A DNA stretch of 64,000 nt, from NCBI GenBank assembly GCA_963667455.2, contig CAXXFR010000019.1, positions 372,001-436,000 of the forward strand, in the 5' to 3' direction. Shown here piece by piece: positions 35,733 through 44,397 of this stretch. Under the pieces are notes generated by a model. It was not told the DNA's origin, searched no databases, and saw nothing but the letters and a program-made list of their open reading frames with translations. Position 1 is the stretch's first letter; the number at the start of each line of letters is the position of its first letter. Position numbers and translations under genes: made by a program. The stretch comes from Bin55 sp963667455 (lineage in GTDB: Bacteria; Pseudomonadota; Gammaproteobacteria; Pseudomonadales; Azotimanducaceae).

Positions 35733-36995
35733 TTGACGGGCAATCTCAACGATTGGATTGAAAGAATCCAACGCGAACATCGGAGTCGAAATCCGCCTGA
35801 GCTTCATGGGGTTGCCGCACTTGTAGATCGACTTGGCCTCACTCGAGCAGTCGGCAAGACTTGCATCGTGGCAGGGACGAACGGTAAGGGATCGACGGTC
35901 CGTTACCTGGAGGGACTCTTGCTTGCATCGGGTCGATCAGTCGGTGCAACGGCATCGCCGCATCTGAATGAGTACAACGAACGCATACGTCTAAACGGGC
36001 AGCCGGCGAGCGACGAGGAGATTGTTTCCGCGTTCGAACTAATCGACGATGTGCGCAACGGTCAGCCATTGACCTACTTTGAATGGGCAACCATAGCTGG
36101 TCTCGAGCTGTTTAGGCGGCATCGAGTGGAAGTGACGTTGCTTGAAGTAGGACTTGGCGGTCGTTTCGATGCCGCCAACATTGTTGATCGGGATTTGACG
36201 GTCATTACTAGCATCGGAATCGACCACTCCGAAATCCTTGGAGAAGATCGAGAAACGATTGGCAACGAGAAGGCTGGAATCCTGCGATCGGGAATTCCTC
36301 TCGTGTATAGCGACAAAATTCCAGTCCGATCCGTACTTGAACGATCACAGGAACTTGACTGTCCGCGCTACTTGCTGAGAGAGCAGTTCTCGCACTGCGT
36401 CCTCAACGAAGCATGGAACGCCTCGGTCTCTACTCAAACCGGACGGACCAACTACTCATTTCCTCGAATTCCAGCGATTAGAGATTCGGCTGCCGCCGCG
36501 CTTCAAGCCGCAGTTCTCTTGGCAGATTCGGCCGTTGACACAGTAGGCGTTGATATTGCGGCCTATGACATGCCGGGGAGGTTGGAGAGCTTCAAGTACC
36601 GCGATAGGACTTGGATGTTGGATGTGGCTCACAATCCGGATGCGGCACGCTTTGCAATCCAGGAAGTTCGGAAAAGGTGGAATGCGGACTGTGTGCACTT
36701 ACTGTTTGGTTGCATGTCCAACAAAGACGTAGCGGGAATTTTGCGAGCTTTTGAACTTGCCAATGATCGAATTACCATCACCGACACCTCGGGCAAGAGA
36801 GGAGTGAAAGCAGATCTTCTGGCAGTCAGTCTAGAAATGTACGGAATGAATGTTGCACCAGAATTGGCTTCTGCGATAGACTATGCGGTTGAGACGACAA
36901 GTCCGAGCGATGTTGTGCTTGTTGCAGGATCGTTTCAGCTTGTCAATCGAGTCAGACAGGTGCTCACATCGGCATTGGAAGCCGAAGTTCCGTGA
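35733..36995 (+). CDS. folC: Bifunctional folylpolyglutamate synthase/dihydrofolate synthase
   Basis: Adds glutamate to dihydropteroate and folates; a Mur-ligase-like cytoplasmic ATPase. It is 420 residues from TTG 35733, with only a weak ribosome site upstream. ATP loop TCIVAGTNGKGSTVRYLEG near residues 42-60; VTLLEVGLGGRFDAANIV; the IGIDHSEILGEDRETIGNEKAGI metal/substrate block; C-terminal domain WMLDVAHNPDAARFA. In most gammaproteobacteria and betaproteobacteria accD precedes folC; here trpA does. Confidence 0.95.
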   Translation: MTGNLNDWIERIQREHRSRNPPELHGVAALVDRLGLTRAVGKTCIVAGTNGKGSTVRYLEGLLLASGRSVGATASPHLNEYNERIRLNGQPASDEEIVSAFELIDDVRNGQPLTYFEWATIAGLELFRRHRVEVTLLEVGLGGRFDAANIVDRDLTVITSIGIDHSEILGEDRETIGNEKAGILRSGIPLVYSDKIPVRSVLERSQELDCPRYLLREQFSHCVLNEAWNASVSTQTGRTNYSFPRIPAIRDSAAAALQAAVLLADSAVDTVGVDIAAYDMPGRLESFKYRDRTWMLDVAHNPDAARFAIQEVRKRWNADCVHLLFGCMSNKDVAGILRAFELANDRITITDTSGKRGVKADLLAVSLEMYGMNVAPELASAIDYAVETTSPSDVVLVAGSFQLVNRVRQVLTSALEAEVP

Positions 36996-37519
36996 ACGAA
37001 CGAACTCGAAATAGGATTATCGGTGGCGTACTGGTCGTATCGCTCCTGATCATTATTGTGCCGATGCTGTTCGACCGTCCACTCGATATCGAACTCGACA
37101 TTCCACCAATGGAGACAGTCGAAGTGGACGAGTCGCTTGCTCCTGATATCGATCTCCCCGATACCCGCGATGTGCTTCAAGTGCGTAAGAACATTACGGC
37201 GGAAGTGGACGAAGAGGGCTTTCGTCGTCAAGAGGAAACACATGTGGGCGAACCAGTTCTTACGTTCAATGCAAAGGACGCCGAGCAGTGGGCGGTTCAG
37301 CTCGCTAGCTTCGGAATTGAAGAAAGTGCGAGCGACCTGCGGGAGTCTTTGGAATCCGATGGACATCGAGTCTGGATTTCGACCGCCACCGTGAATAACA
37401 ACAAAGTACACCGAGTAGTTGTAGGGCCTTTCATCAAACGAGAGGATGCGGATAGCAGAATGGAGCAGTTCGAGAGGTCCTACGAACTGAGCCCGATTGT
37501 TGTGGGCTTCGACTATTAG
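36992..37519 (+). CDS. dedD: SPOR-domain protein (DedD-like)
   Basis: A 175-residue inner-membrane protein starting at GTG 36992, overlapping folC by four bases. One N-terminal membrane helix (residues about 9-26, IIGGVLVVSLLIIIVPMLF) is followed by an acidic periplasmic linker and a C-terminal SPOR domain (about 95-170) with WAVQLASFGIEESASDLRESL and HRVVVGPFIKREDADSRM. SPOR domains bind denuded peptidoglycan at the division septum, and DedD of E. coli sits at this same locus. The symbol rests on position and architecture. Confidence 0.85.
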   Translation: MNERTRNRIIGGVLVVSLLIIIVPMLFDRPLDIELDIPPMETVEVDESLAPDIDLPDTRDVLQVRKNITAEVDEEGFRRQEETHVGEPVLTFNAKDAEQWAVQLASFGIEESASDLRESLESDGHRVWISTATVNNNKVHRVVVGPFIKREDADSRMEQFERSYELSPIVVGFDY

Positions 37520-37530
37520 CTCGCTTTAGA

Positions 37531-38055
37531 GTGCAGAGCTTTACATTCAGTTGGATAGACATTGCGCTGATCAGCGTGATTGTGATTTCAGCTCTGTTCG
37601 GTATGCGTAGGGGACTAATCGGTGAGGTTATTTCTCTCACGAGCTGGGTCCTGGGTGCCATGTGCGCTATTTTGTGGGGCAAAGATCTGGGTCAGTTCAT
37701 TTTTCAGAACCAAGCCTTGCAGGACCTGCCTTGGTTGCCCAACGTTCTTGGTTCGACACTCATTCTCATCGCAATTCTCGTCGTTGGAGCGCTGATTCTC
37801 TCCCTTATCAAACCCACTGTCGAGAAGATTCAAATGGAAGGCATCGATCGCAGTCTTGGTTTGCTCTTCGGGGCAATTCGAGGGTGCTTCTTCATCATTG
37901 CAGTCGGTATAATTACGAACATCAGCCAAACTGCACCAACCGTTTGGAACGATTCGTCGTTGCTACGGTTCCTCATGGGCTTTGAACCATTCGTTCAGGA
38001 CTTGTACCAACTGATCGTTGACTGGTTCAACCAGAATTCTTCTTCAGTTCAGTAA
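37531..38055 (+). CDS. cvpA: CvpA family inner-membrane protein
   Basis: A 174-residue integral membrane protein with four hydrophobic segments, starting at GTG 37531. The N-terminal WIDIALISVIVISALFGMRRGLIGEVISL is the family signature; another helix is TLILIAILVVGALILSLI. Known family context is colicin V production and envelope stress tolerance, and it almost always lies directly before purF, as here (8 bases apart). Confidence 0.9.
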   Translation: MQSFTFSWIDIALISVIVISALFGMRRGLIGEVISLTSWVLGAMCAILWGKDLGQFIFQNQALQDLPWLPNVLGSTLILIAILVVGALILSLIKPTVEKIQMEGIDRSLGLLFGAIRGCFFIIAVGIITNISQTAPTVWNDSSLLRFLMGFEPFVQDLYQLIVDWFNQNSSSVQ

Positions 38056-38063
38056 CGCGTCGT

Positions 38064-39572
38064 ATGTGTGGAGTTGTCGGGATTGTCAGTAGTGAACCCG
38101 TCAGCCAACGACTCTACGATTCCCTCTTAGTACTTCAACACCGAGGACAAGACTCAGCAGGGATTGTCACTTCGGCCGGTAGTCGTTGCAACATGCGCAA
38201 GGACAACGGACTGGTCTCGGAGGTGTTTCGCCAAAGCCACATCAATTCGCTTCGCGGAAACATGGGCATTGGGCACGTTCGCTATCCCACAGCGGGGAGT
38301 GCTAGTTCCTTGGAATCCCAGCCGATGTACGTGAATTCTCCGTTCGGCATCTGTCTTGCGCACAACGGAAACCTAACCAACACGAAAGAGCTGCATCGCA
38401 CTTACTTCGACAACGTGATGCGTCACATCAATACAACGTCGGACTCTGAGATTCTGTTGAACGTATTCGCGCACGAACTGGCTCTGACTGGAGCATCCGT
38501 CTTAGCGCCGGAGCATGTGTTTGCTGCCGTTCAAGGGGTGAACGCCGTGTGTCGGGGCGCTTATGCCGCGGTAGGCCTGCTGGTCGATAGCGGAATTGTC
38601 GGATTTCGAGATCCTCGGGGCATACGGCCTCTGGTATTGGGCCGGCGAGGCTTCGACTACATAATGGCAAGCGAGTCGGCTGTTCTCGATGTTTTGGGTT
38701 TCGAAATCGTAAGAGATGTAGAGCCCGGCGAAGCGATTTACATCGACAAGAATGGACAACTGCATTCGCAGATTTGTTCGTCCTCTCGCCGACTTACACC
38801 CTGCATCTTCGAGCACGTCTATCTTGCGCGACCCGACTCGATAATTGACGGAATTTCGGTATACAAAGCGCGACTGCGCATGGGCGAGCAACTGGCAGAG
38901 CGAGTCTTGCAGCAGTTCAACTGGCGGGACCACGACATCGATGTCGTCATTCCCATCCCGGAAACGAGTCGAACCGCGGCCATTCCCGTTGCGCACCGCC
39001 TAGACGTCAAGCTACGCGAAGGATTTGTGAAGAACCGGTACATCGGTCGTACTTTCATCATGCCCGGCCAATCCATGCGTCAAAAGTCGGTCCGTCAGAA
39101 ACTCAATGCGATCAACCTGGAGTTTGAAAACAAGAACGTTCTATTGATCGAAGACTCGGTGGTTCGAGGAACAACCATTCGAGAGATTGTCGAGCAGGCA
39201 CGCCTCGCTGGCGCTCGAAAAGTTTATGTTGGAGTCGCTGCGCCGCCCGTGCGCTATCCCAATGTGTACGGAATCGACATGCCTTCTAGCGATGAGTTCA
39301 TCGCCAACAACCGAAGCGAGGAGCAGATTGCACAGATTATTGGTGCAGACATGCTCGTCTACCAAAGTCTCGAGGACTTGACTAACGCGGCACTAGAAGG
39401 GAACCCGAAAGTCGATGGCTTCGAGTGTTCGATATTCGACGGCGAATACGATTGCGTGGATGTCGATGAGAGCTATCTATTGGAACTCTCCAACATGCGC
39501 AATGACTCCTCGAAAATGAAGGACACCGAGTCGGTGTTGGAAGGCTCGTTGTTCGAATTGCAAGGGACCTGA
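38064..39572 (+). CDS. purF: Amidophosphoribosyltransferase
   Basis: First committed step of purine synthesis: PRPP plus glutamine to phosphoribosylamine. It is 502 residues. After removal of Met, Cys2 (MCGVVGIVS) is the N-terminal glutamine-hydrolysing nucleophile. The glutaminase domain has LQHRGQDSAGI, GHVRYPTAGS and CLAHNGNLTN. The phosphoribosyltransferase domain has the PRPP loop VLLIEDSVVRGTTIREI and the flexible KNRYIGRTFIMP segment. It ends a 12-gene same-strand run starting at leuC. No terminator is evident in the 129-base gap to lpxH. Confidence 0.97.
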   Translation: MCGVVGIVSSEPVSQRLYDSLLVLQHRGQDSAGIVTSAGSRCNMRKDNGLVSEVFRQSHINSLRGNMGIGHVRYPTAGSASSLESQPMYVNSPFGICLAHNGNLTNTKELHRTYFDNVMRHINTTSDSEILLNVFAHELALTGASVLAPEHVFAAVQGVNAVCRGAYAAVGLLVDSGIVGFRDPRGIRPLVLGRRGFDYIMASESAVLDVLGFEIVRDVEPGEAIYIDKNGQLHSQICSSSRRLTPCIFEHVYLARPDSIIDGISVYKARLRMGEQLAERVLQQFNWRDHDIDVVIPIPETSRTAAIPVAHRLDVKLREGFVKNRYIGRTFIMPGQSMRQKSVRQKLNAINLEFENKNVLLIEDSVVRGTTIREIVEQARLAGARKVYVGVAAPPVRYPNVYGIDMPSSDEFIANNRSEEQIAQIIGADMLVYQSLEDLTNAALEGNPKVDGFECSIFDGEYDCVDVDESYLLELSNMRNDSSKMKDTESVLEGSLFELQGT

Positions 39573-39701
39573 TGCTCTCCGTCACTTGGTCTTGCGTTGT
39601 GTAAGAGCGCGAACTACCTTATTCGGAGTTCCAGCTACTAAAGTCGCTCCGCATCGCTCTCACTCCGGCTAGTTAGCTGAAGTGTTGCAAGAACTGCTGA
39701 G

Positions 39702-40433
39702 CTACGAAGCTTCTTGACCGTTCGAGCCGACACCAAAGCACACAAGCTCCAATTCGGTGTCGTAGCGGCAATACCAACCGCATCGTTCCCACGATCCCAG
39801 CACAATGCGAGTGAAATTTCCCCCAAGATGGTGAATTCCCGGTCGATGGGTATGGCCGTGAATCATGGTTGTACAGTTAAATTCCTTAAGAGAGCTGCGA
39901 ACCTCGTCTTCGACTACATCGGTGATTTGATCGGGCTTGTTGGCATTGGATCTTCGGCTCTGTTCACGCATCGATCTTGCAAACTCGCGGCGTGCTTCCA
40001 GGTCTTGAGCAAGAAACTGTTCCTGAAATTCGTCGGAACGAAAGTGTCGCCGCAATTGCTGATAGGGGATGTCGGATGTGCAATAGGCATCGCCGTGAGC
40101 GAGTAGTACACGTTGGCCTCCCAATTCGATCACTGAGGGATCTTCGAGGAGAGTAGCCCCAATGTCACTGACGAATTGGGCACCGAACAGAAAGTCCCGA
40201 TTGCCATGCATGAGCGACATCGAAGTTCTGGATCCGTGCCGTCTAAGCAAAGAACGCAACTCGTCGGCAAATTCATCGTCGTCGTCATCGCCAACCCACA
40301 CTTCGACCAGATCGCCAAGTATGTAAATGTCGCTGGAGCTTCGCACCGCTCCGTCCAGGAGTTTGTCTAATGCGCGAAGGTGGTGTTGCTGTCCGGAGTC
40401 CAAGTGGAGGTCCGAAACGAAAAGGGCAGTCAT
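39702..40433 (-). CDS. lpxH: UDP-2,3-diacylglucosamine diphosphatase
   Basis: Hydrolyses UDP-2,3-diacylglucosamine to lipid X in lipid A synthesis; a peripheral metallophosphoesterase. It is 243 residues. The five metal motifs are in order: FVSDLHLDSG, LGDLVEVWVGDD, LMHGNRDFLFG, LLAHGDAYCTSD and MIHGHTHRPGIH. The DDDDDEF acidic run after the second motif is slightly longer than usual. Its ATG overlaps the folD stop by four bases, so the two are coupled although functionally unrelated. Confidence 0.95.
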   Translation of the reverse strand: MTALFVSDLHLDSGQQHHLRALDKLLDGAVRSSSDIYILGDLVEVWVGDDDDDEFADELRSLLRRHGSRTSMSLMHGNRDFLFGAQFVSDIGATLLEDPSVIELGGQRVLLAHGDAYCTSDIPYQQLRRHFRSDEFQEQFLAQDLEARREFARSMREQSRRSNANKPDQITDVVEDEVRSSLKEFNCTTMIHGHTHRPGIHHLGGNFTRIVLGSWERCGWYCRYDTELELVCFGVGSNGQEAS

Positions 40434-41293
40434 GTCCCGACTGATTCGACTGATTCGACTGCTTCAAGCAGATTCTGCAGAATCGACACGCGAGTCATCG
40501 GACCTACGCCACCGGGAACCGGTGTTATCCAAGATGCCTTCTCTCGAACACCCTCAAACTCGACATCTCCCATCAACGTTCCGTCAGCCTGCGGCTGAAT
40601 GCCTACATCAATGACAACTGCGCCCGGTTTTACCCAATCCTCGGTAATCATGCCGGCTTGTCCTGTCGCAGTGACCAGGACATCGGCAAGTCTTGTATGT
40701 GCTTTCGTGTCTCGGGAGTACTGGTGGCACACTGTAACGGTGCAGCCAACCATCAACAGCTCCAGGCTCATGGGTCGTCCAACATGATTGGAAGCTCCAA
40801 CAACGACGGCATTCGTTCCGAGCAAGTTGACACCGGTCTGTTTCAGTAGCGTCATTACGCCCTTCGGTGTGCAGCAACGGTGTGCAGGTTGACGAAGCGT
40901 GAGCATTCCCAGATTGAACGGCGTTATTCCATCCACGTCCTTCTTCGGGTGTATGTGCTCGATTACCCGCGTGGAGTCGATGTGTTCCGGGAGGGGAAGC
41001 TGAAGCAGAATCCCGTGCGTATTCTCGTCTGCGTTCAACTGCTCAATCAATTCGATCAGGGCGTCGGTGGTGGTGTCGGAAGGCAGTGTGTCGACGGAAC
41101 ACAGTATTCCAATCTCGTCGCAGTCGCGTTTCTTGAGGCGTACATACAACGCTGAAGCGGGGTCGTTTCCAACAAGAACCAACTTCAAGCTCGGACGCAC
41201 ACCGCAGGACTGCACGAGTTTGTCCACACGTTTTCCCACTTCTTCGCGGATCGTTGCGGCAATTGCGTTGCCGTTGAGAACCTGTGCGCTCAT
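40430..41293 (-). CDS. folD: Methylenetetrahydrofolate dehydrogenase/cyclohydrolase
   Basis: Interconverts methylene-, methenyl- and formyl-tetrahydrofolate with NADP. It is 287 residues from ATG 41293. Signatures: the catalytic lysine region SALYVRLKKRDCDEIGI, GILLQLPLPEHID, the Rossmann motif AVVVGASNHVGRPMSLELL (with N where many have R), and the C-terminal WITPVPGGVGPMTRVSILQNLL. It lies upstream of lpxH on the same strand, divergent from the tRNA cluster. Confidence 0.96.
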   Translation of the reverse strand: MSAQVLNGNAIAATIREEVGKRVDKLVQSCGVRPSLKLVLVGNDPASALYVRLKKRDCDEIGILCSVDTLPSDTTTDALIELIEQLNADENTHGILLQLPLPEHIDSTRVIEHIHPKKDVDGITPFNLGMLTLRQPAHRCCTPKGVMTLLKQTGVNLLGTNAVVVGASNHVGRPMSLELLMVGCTVTVCHQYSRDTKAHTRLADVLVTATGQAGMITEDWVKPGAVVIDVGIQPQADGTLMGDVEFEGVREKASWITPVPGGVGPMTRVSILQNLLEAVESVESVGT

Positions 41294-41420
41294 TGAGGGT
41301 CAAAACGAACCAGAAAGAATGGACAGGTATTGTGCATTAAACAATTTCGTTAGCGAGTTCTTGTGCTGTTTTGTTGCGTTGCCCCGTGCAACCGAGTAGC
41401 ATAGGTCGGCTCGCACTGGG

Positions 41421-41497
41421 CGGGGTATGGCGCAGTCTGGTAGCGCGTCTGCTTTGGGAGCAGAAAGTCGGGAGTTCGAATCTCTCTACCCCGACCA
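41421..41497 (+). tRNA. tRNA-Pro (anticodon TGG)
   Basis: Cloverleaf of 77 bases with CGGGGTA acceptor arm pairing with TACCCCG and CCA encoded. The anticodon stem TCTGC/GCAGA holds the loop TTTGGGA, so the anticodon is TGG (proline). The T arm has GTTCGAATC. First of a three-tRNA cluster. Confidence 0.96.
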
Positions 41498-41522
41498 CCC
41501 GACCTTGCCGTTGAAGGCATTT

Positions 41523-41599
41523 GCGCCCGTAGCTCAATTGGATAGAGCATCGGCCTTCTAAGCCGAGGGTTAAAGGTTCGAGTCCTTTCGGGCGTGCCA
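41523..41599 (+). tRNA. tRNA-Arg (anticodon TCT)
   Basis: A 77-base cloverleaf with acceptor GCGCCCG paired to CGGGCGT, anticodon stem TCGGC/GCCGA and loop CTTCTAA giving TCT (arginine, AGA). CCA is encoded. It lies 25 bases after tRNA-Pro. Confidence 0.96.
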
Positions 41600-41674
41600 C
41601 AATTCTTGTTGGTACACTAATCGATGCTCAAACGAGTGGTTAGTAGGCAAGTTCGTGGCCACTCTGGCACCAGT

Positions 41675-41751
41675 GGTGGGTGTAGCTCAGGAGGTAGAGC
41701 ACTGGATTGTGATTCCAGTTGTCGTGGGTTCGAATCCCATCATCCACCCCA
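41675..41751 (+). tRNA. tRNA-His (anticodon GTG)
   Basis: Acceptor GTGGGTG pairs with CATCCAC. The extra G at 41675 can pair with the discriminator C, the hallmark of tRNA-His. Anticodon stem CTGGA/TCCAG, loop TTGTGAT, anticodon GTG. CCA is encoded. It ends 39 bases before the trigger factor ATG. Confidence 0.96.
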
Positions 41752-41790
41752 ATTCCATCCATTGCCCGAACCAACGGGACATCGACGGCG

Positions 41791-43518
41791 ATGAAGACGA
41801 CAGTTAGACCCACTGGACCGCTCGAACGATGTCTTCATGTGGAAGTGGACGCGGAGGAAATCTCCAGTGAGGTCGCACAGGAAGTAAAGCGGCTGGCGGC
41901 GAATGTCAAGCTGCCGGGTTTTCGTAAAGGAACTGTTCCCACAAGTCTGATACGCGAACGGTATGGTGCTGGCATTCTGCAGGAAATACGCGAGAAACGC
42001 TTGACCGGTTCGCTAGACCAGGCCATAAAAGCCGAAGAGTTGCAACTCATGCACATCGCGGGCTTCACCAACGGATCGAAGTTGCACGACGAGAAGATCG
42101 AGTACTTGGTTGATCTTGTCGTTCAACCGAAGTTGCTGGTGAGTGAGATTGAAAGTCTGTCTATCGTCAAGCCTGTCGTTGAATTCTCCGACGAGGAAGT
42201 CGACAAGCAAGTTGATGCAGTAGTTCCAGTGGGTCCGTTCCAGCCTCAAGATCGAGAGGTGAGGGAGGGCGACGAGGTCCAATTTTTGGTCACTGATATT
42301 GGCACAGAACACACCGACGAATCCAATGACAGACTCACCAAATTCGACTCGAAACTCGAAGGTTCACAGAGTGTCGTGCTCGACGGGAGTTACGCTTGGG
42401 CAGACCCATGGAAGACGTTCATCTGCGAGTCTTTGCGCGGACAAAAGGCAGGGGATACGTTTGTTGTCGAACGAGATATTTCCCTCGATGACCACATCGA
42501 AGCAGCTCGAAAGGGTTCGGTTGAAGTCTCCGAGGATGGAGCGGATGCCGACAGCGAAGAACAGTCGGAAACAGCAGACAGCGAAGTCGATGAAAACGAT
42601 AATCCGACTATCGACGACACGGATATTGCTCGACCCTACCTGAGCAAACTGCACGTTGAGATCAACATCACTGCTACCGGTATTCGACCAAAGCCAACCA
42701 TTGACGACGAGTTTGTGCAAGCGAACTTTGAGGGCTTTCAGTCGGCCGAAGAGCTACGTTCTGGTGTACTTGAACGAATGCAGGAGCAAGTCGAAAGTTT
42801 TATCGAGGGACTGATAAATACACAGATCTCGAACCAAATGATTGCGATGAATCCAGTTGAACTCCCTCACGATATGTTGGAAAGCCGTGCGGCAGAAGGG
42901 ATAACGGGTCGAGGAATGAGTAGTGACGAGGAATCCAACGGCGATACCTCTGGAACACCGACGAACGAAGACGTCGAGAGTCAACGTAAGCAAGCATTGG
43001 GCGAATGCATTGTGGATCAGTATGCCGAGTCTCACGGAATTGAAGCCGATATCGTGTCAATGAATGAATTGCTCAACAACCAGTACGCAATGTACAAGCG
43101 ATTGGGTCTGGATACGGAAATTCTTCATACGCGAGAGCACCAGCAACGAGTCCACCGATCCATTCTGAGCGAGAACGTCTACAAGCACATATACGAACAG
43201 GCTCCCTTGGAGGAGGAGGTAGTCTCGTTCAAAGAACTCAATAGCTTAGAGTTCGCAGAGAAGCTCGCCAGTCGGCAACCAAGTGGCGGACCTTTTGAAT
43301 GGGAGTCACCGGTTTCGGAGAGCGATATCAAGATCGGACGGCAAGAAAGCGACAAGCTTCGTGAGTCGTTCACCGCAGACACAGACGAGACGCTTTCCAA
43401 TGAAGAGGGTGAAGTGTCAGAGGAATCGAAGGAAGGAGGAGTGAAGAAAGTGTGGAACAAACTCGTAGGCATCTTCAGCCAATCGAAAGGAAAATTTGGA
43501 GCCAATGATGAGCAATGA
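41791..43518 (+). CDS. tig: Trigger factor, enlarged by acidic insertions and tail
   Basis: Ribosome-bound peptidyl-prolyl isomerase and chaperone for nascent chains. ATG 41791 gives MKTTVRPTGPLERCLHVEV and 575 residues against about 430 in E. coli. The N-terminal ribosome-binding domain is clear (VKLPGFRKGTVPTSLIRERYG, residues about 46-66). The PPIase region (about 150-300) is diverged and carries an acidic insertion (about 245-285, EDGADADSEEQSETAD...). A second acidic segment lies near 390-410, and a long acidic tail follows residue 480, ending with a basic patch (VKKVWNKLVGIFSQSKGK). The upstream neighbour is tRNA-His; clpP overlaps its end by 11 bases, the standard context. Extra length is the oddity. 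Confidence 0.93.
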   Translation: MKTTVRPTGPLERCLHVEVDAEEISSEVAQEVKRLAANVKLPGFRKGTVPTSLIRERYGAGILQEIREKRLTGSLDQAIKAEELQLMHIAGFTNGSKLHDEKIEYLVDLVVQPKLLVSEIESLSIVKPVVEFSDEEVDKQVDAVVPVGPFQPQDREVREGDEVQFLVTDIGTEHTDESNDRLTKFDSKLEGSQSVVLDGSYAWADPWKTFICESLRGQKAGDTFVVERDISLDDHIEAARKGSVEVSEDGADADSEEQSETADSEVDENDNPTIDDTDIARPYLSKLHVEINITATGIRPKPTIDDEFVQANFEGFQSAEELRSGVLERMQEQVESFIEGLINTQISNQMIAMNPVELPHDMLESRAAEGITGRGMSSDEESNGDTSGTPTNEDVESQRKQALGECIVDQYAESHGIEADIVSMNELLNNQYAMYKRLGLDTEILHTREHQQRVHRSILSENVYKHIYEQAPLEEEVVSFKELNSLEFAEKLASRQPSGGPFEWESPVSESDIKIGRQESDKLRESFTADTDETLSNEEGEVSEESKEGGVKKVWNKLVGIFSQSKGKFGANDEQ

Positions 43519-44134
43519 AATAAGGGGTTTTAACTACGTACCGGTCGTTCTGGAACAGAGTGCGAGGGGCGAGCGGTCCTATGACATCTTCTCCCGCTTG
43601 CTGAAGGAACGAATCGTATTTCTGACAGGTATCGTTGACGACAACGTTGCGAACGTAGTCGTTGCGCAGCTCCTGTGGTGTGAATCGGAGAATCCCGACA
43701 AGGACATTCACCTATACATCAATTCGCCAGGTGGGGCGGTATCGGCCGGATTGTCAATCTACGACACGATGCAGTACATTCGATCCGACATCGCGACCAC
43801 ATGCGTGGGACAGGCGGCCAGCATGGGTGCTTTCCTCCTAGCAGCGGGAACCGAGGGAAAACGCTCGGCGTTACCGAACTCGCGAGTCATGTTGCACCAA
43901 CCGAGCGGTGGCTCGCGTGGTGTCGCGGCTGACATTGAAATTCAAGCTCGCGAGATCATGGTCTTGAGAGATCGTTTGAATGCGTTGCTCGCCCACCATA
44001 CGTCCCAATCGATCGAAAGAGTCAACGAGGACACGGATCGGGACTTCTGGATGAATGCCGAAGAAGCCAAGGAATACGGGATAATCGACATCGTTCGCGA
44101 GCCAAGAGAAAAGAAGTCAAGCGACGCGGAATAG
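43508..44134 (+). CDS. clpP: ATP-dependent Clp protease proteolytic subunit
   Basis: Serine protease forming the double-ring proteolytic chamber that works with ClpX or ClpA. I chose ATG 43508, six bases after GGAG; the adjacent ATG 43505 and upstream TTG 43496 are less well placed. This gives 208 residues (MSNEIRGFNYVPVVLEQS). The catalytic Ser105 is in GQAASMGAFLLAAG and His130 in SRVMLHQPSGG; the acid is in TDRDFWM. The processing-site region before the strand VPVVLEQ is normal. Confidence 0.96.
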   Translation: MSNEIRGFNYVPVVLEQSARGERSYDIFSRLLKERIVFLTGIVDDNVANVVVAQLLWCESENPDKDIHLYINSPGGAVSAGLSIYDTMQYIRSDIATTCVGQAASMGAFLLAAGTEGKRSALPNSRVMLHQPSGGSRGVAADIEIQAREIMVLRDRLNALLAHHTSQSIERVNEDTDRDFWMNAEEAKEYGIIDIVREPREKKSSDAE

Positions 44135-44277
44135 GCCTGACACTTCGAGCGGACGACTTGGCGATTGAGACTCTGGAACTAACCAATGCTTCAATCCAAT
44201 CGCTTCCGCTACTAACAGTTCACTGATCTTTTGGGACAATAGGGAGAGTTAGCGCACAGTGTTGGATGTGGTTCGTT

Positions 44278-44307
44278 TCGACATCGCAATCACGATTCCC
44301 TTAAAAT
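44278..44307 (+). promoter_or_regulatory. Candidate sigma70 promoter for clpX
   Basis: TCGACA at 44278-44283 (5 of 6 to the -35 consensus) and TAAAAT at 44302-44307 (5 of 6 to -10) have an 18-base spacer, 90 bases before the clpX ATG. The 263-base gap between clpP and clpX otherwise shows no gene, so clpX probably has its own promoter as well as read-through. Confidence 0.45.
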
Positions 44308-44397
44308 GCTCAATGCACCGACACAGTTATGACAAGGATGGAAACGACCAACGCACTGGGTGGCACAACCCATGTAGGTCGAGAGTAGGCGCATTCT

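Noticed and set aside
41401..41497. Integration site at the tRNA cluster
   Set aside because: No integrase gene and no repeated tRNA 3' end found in the window; flanking genes are core.
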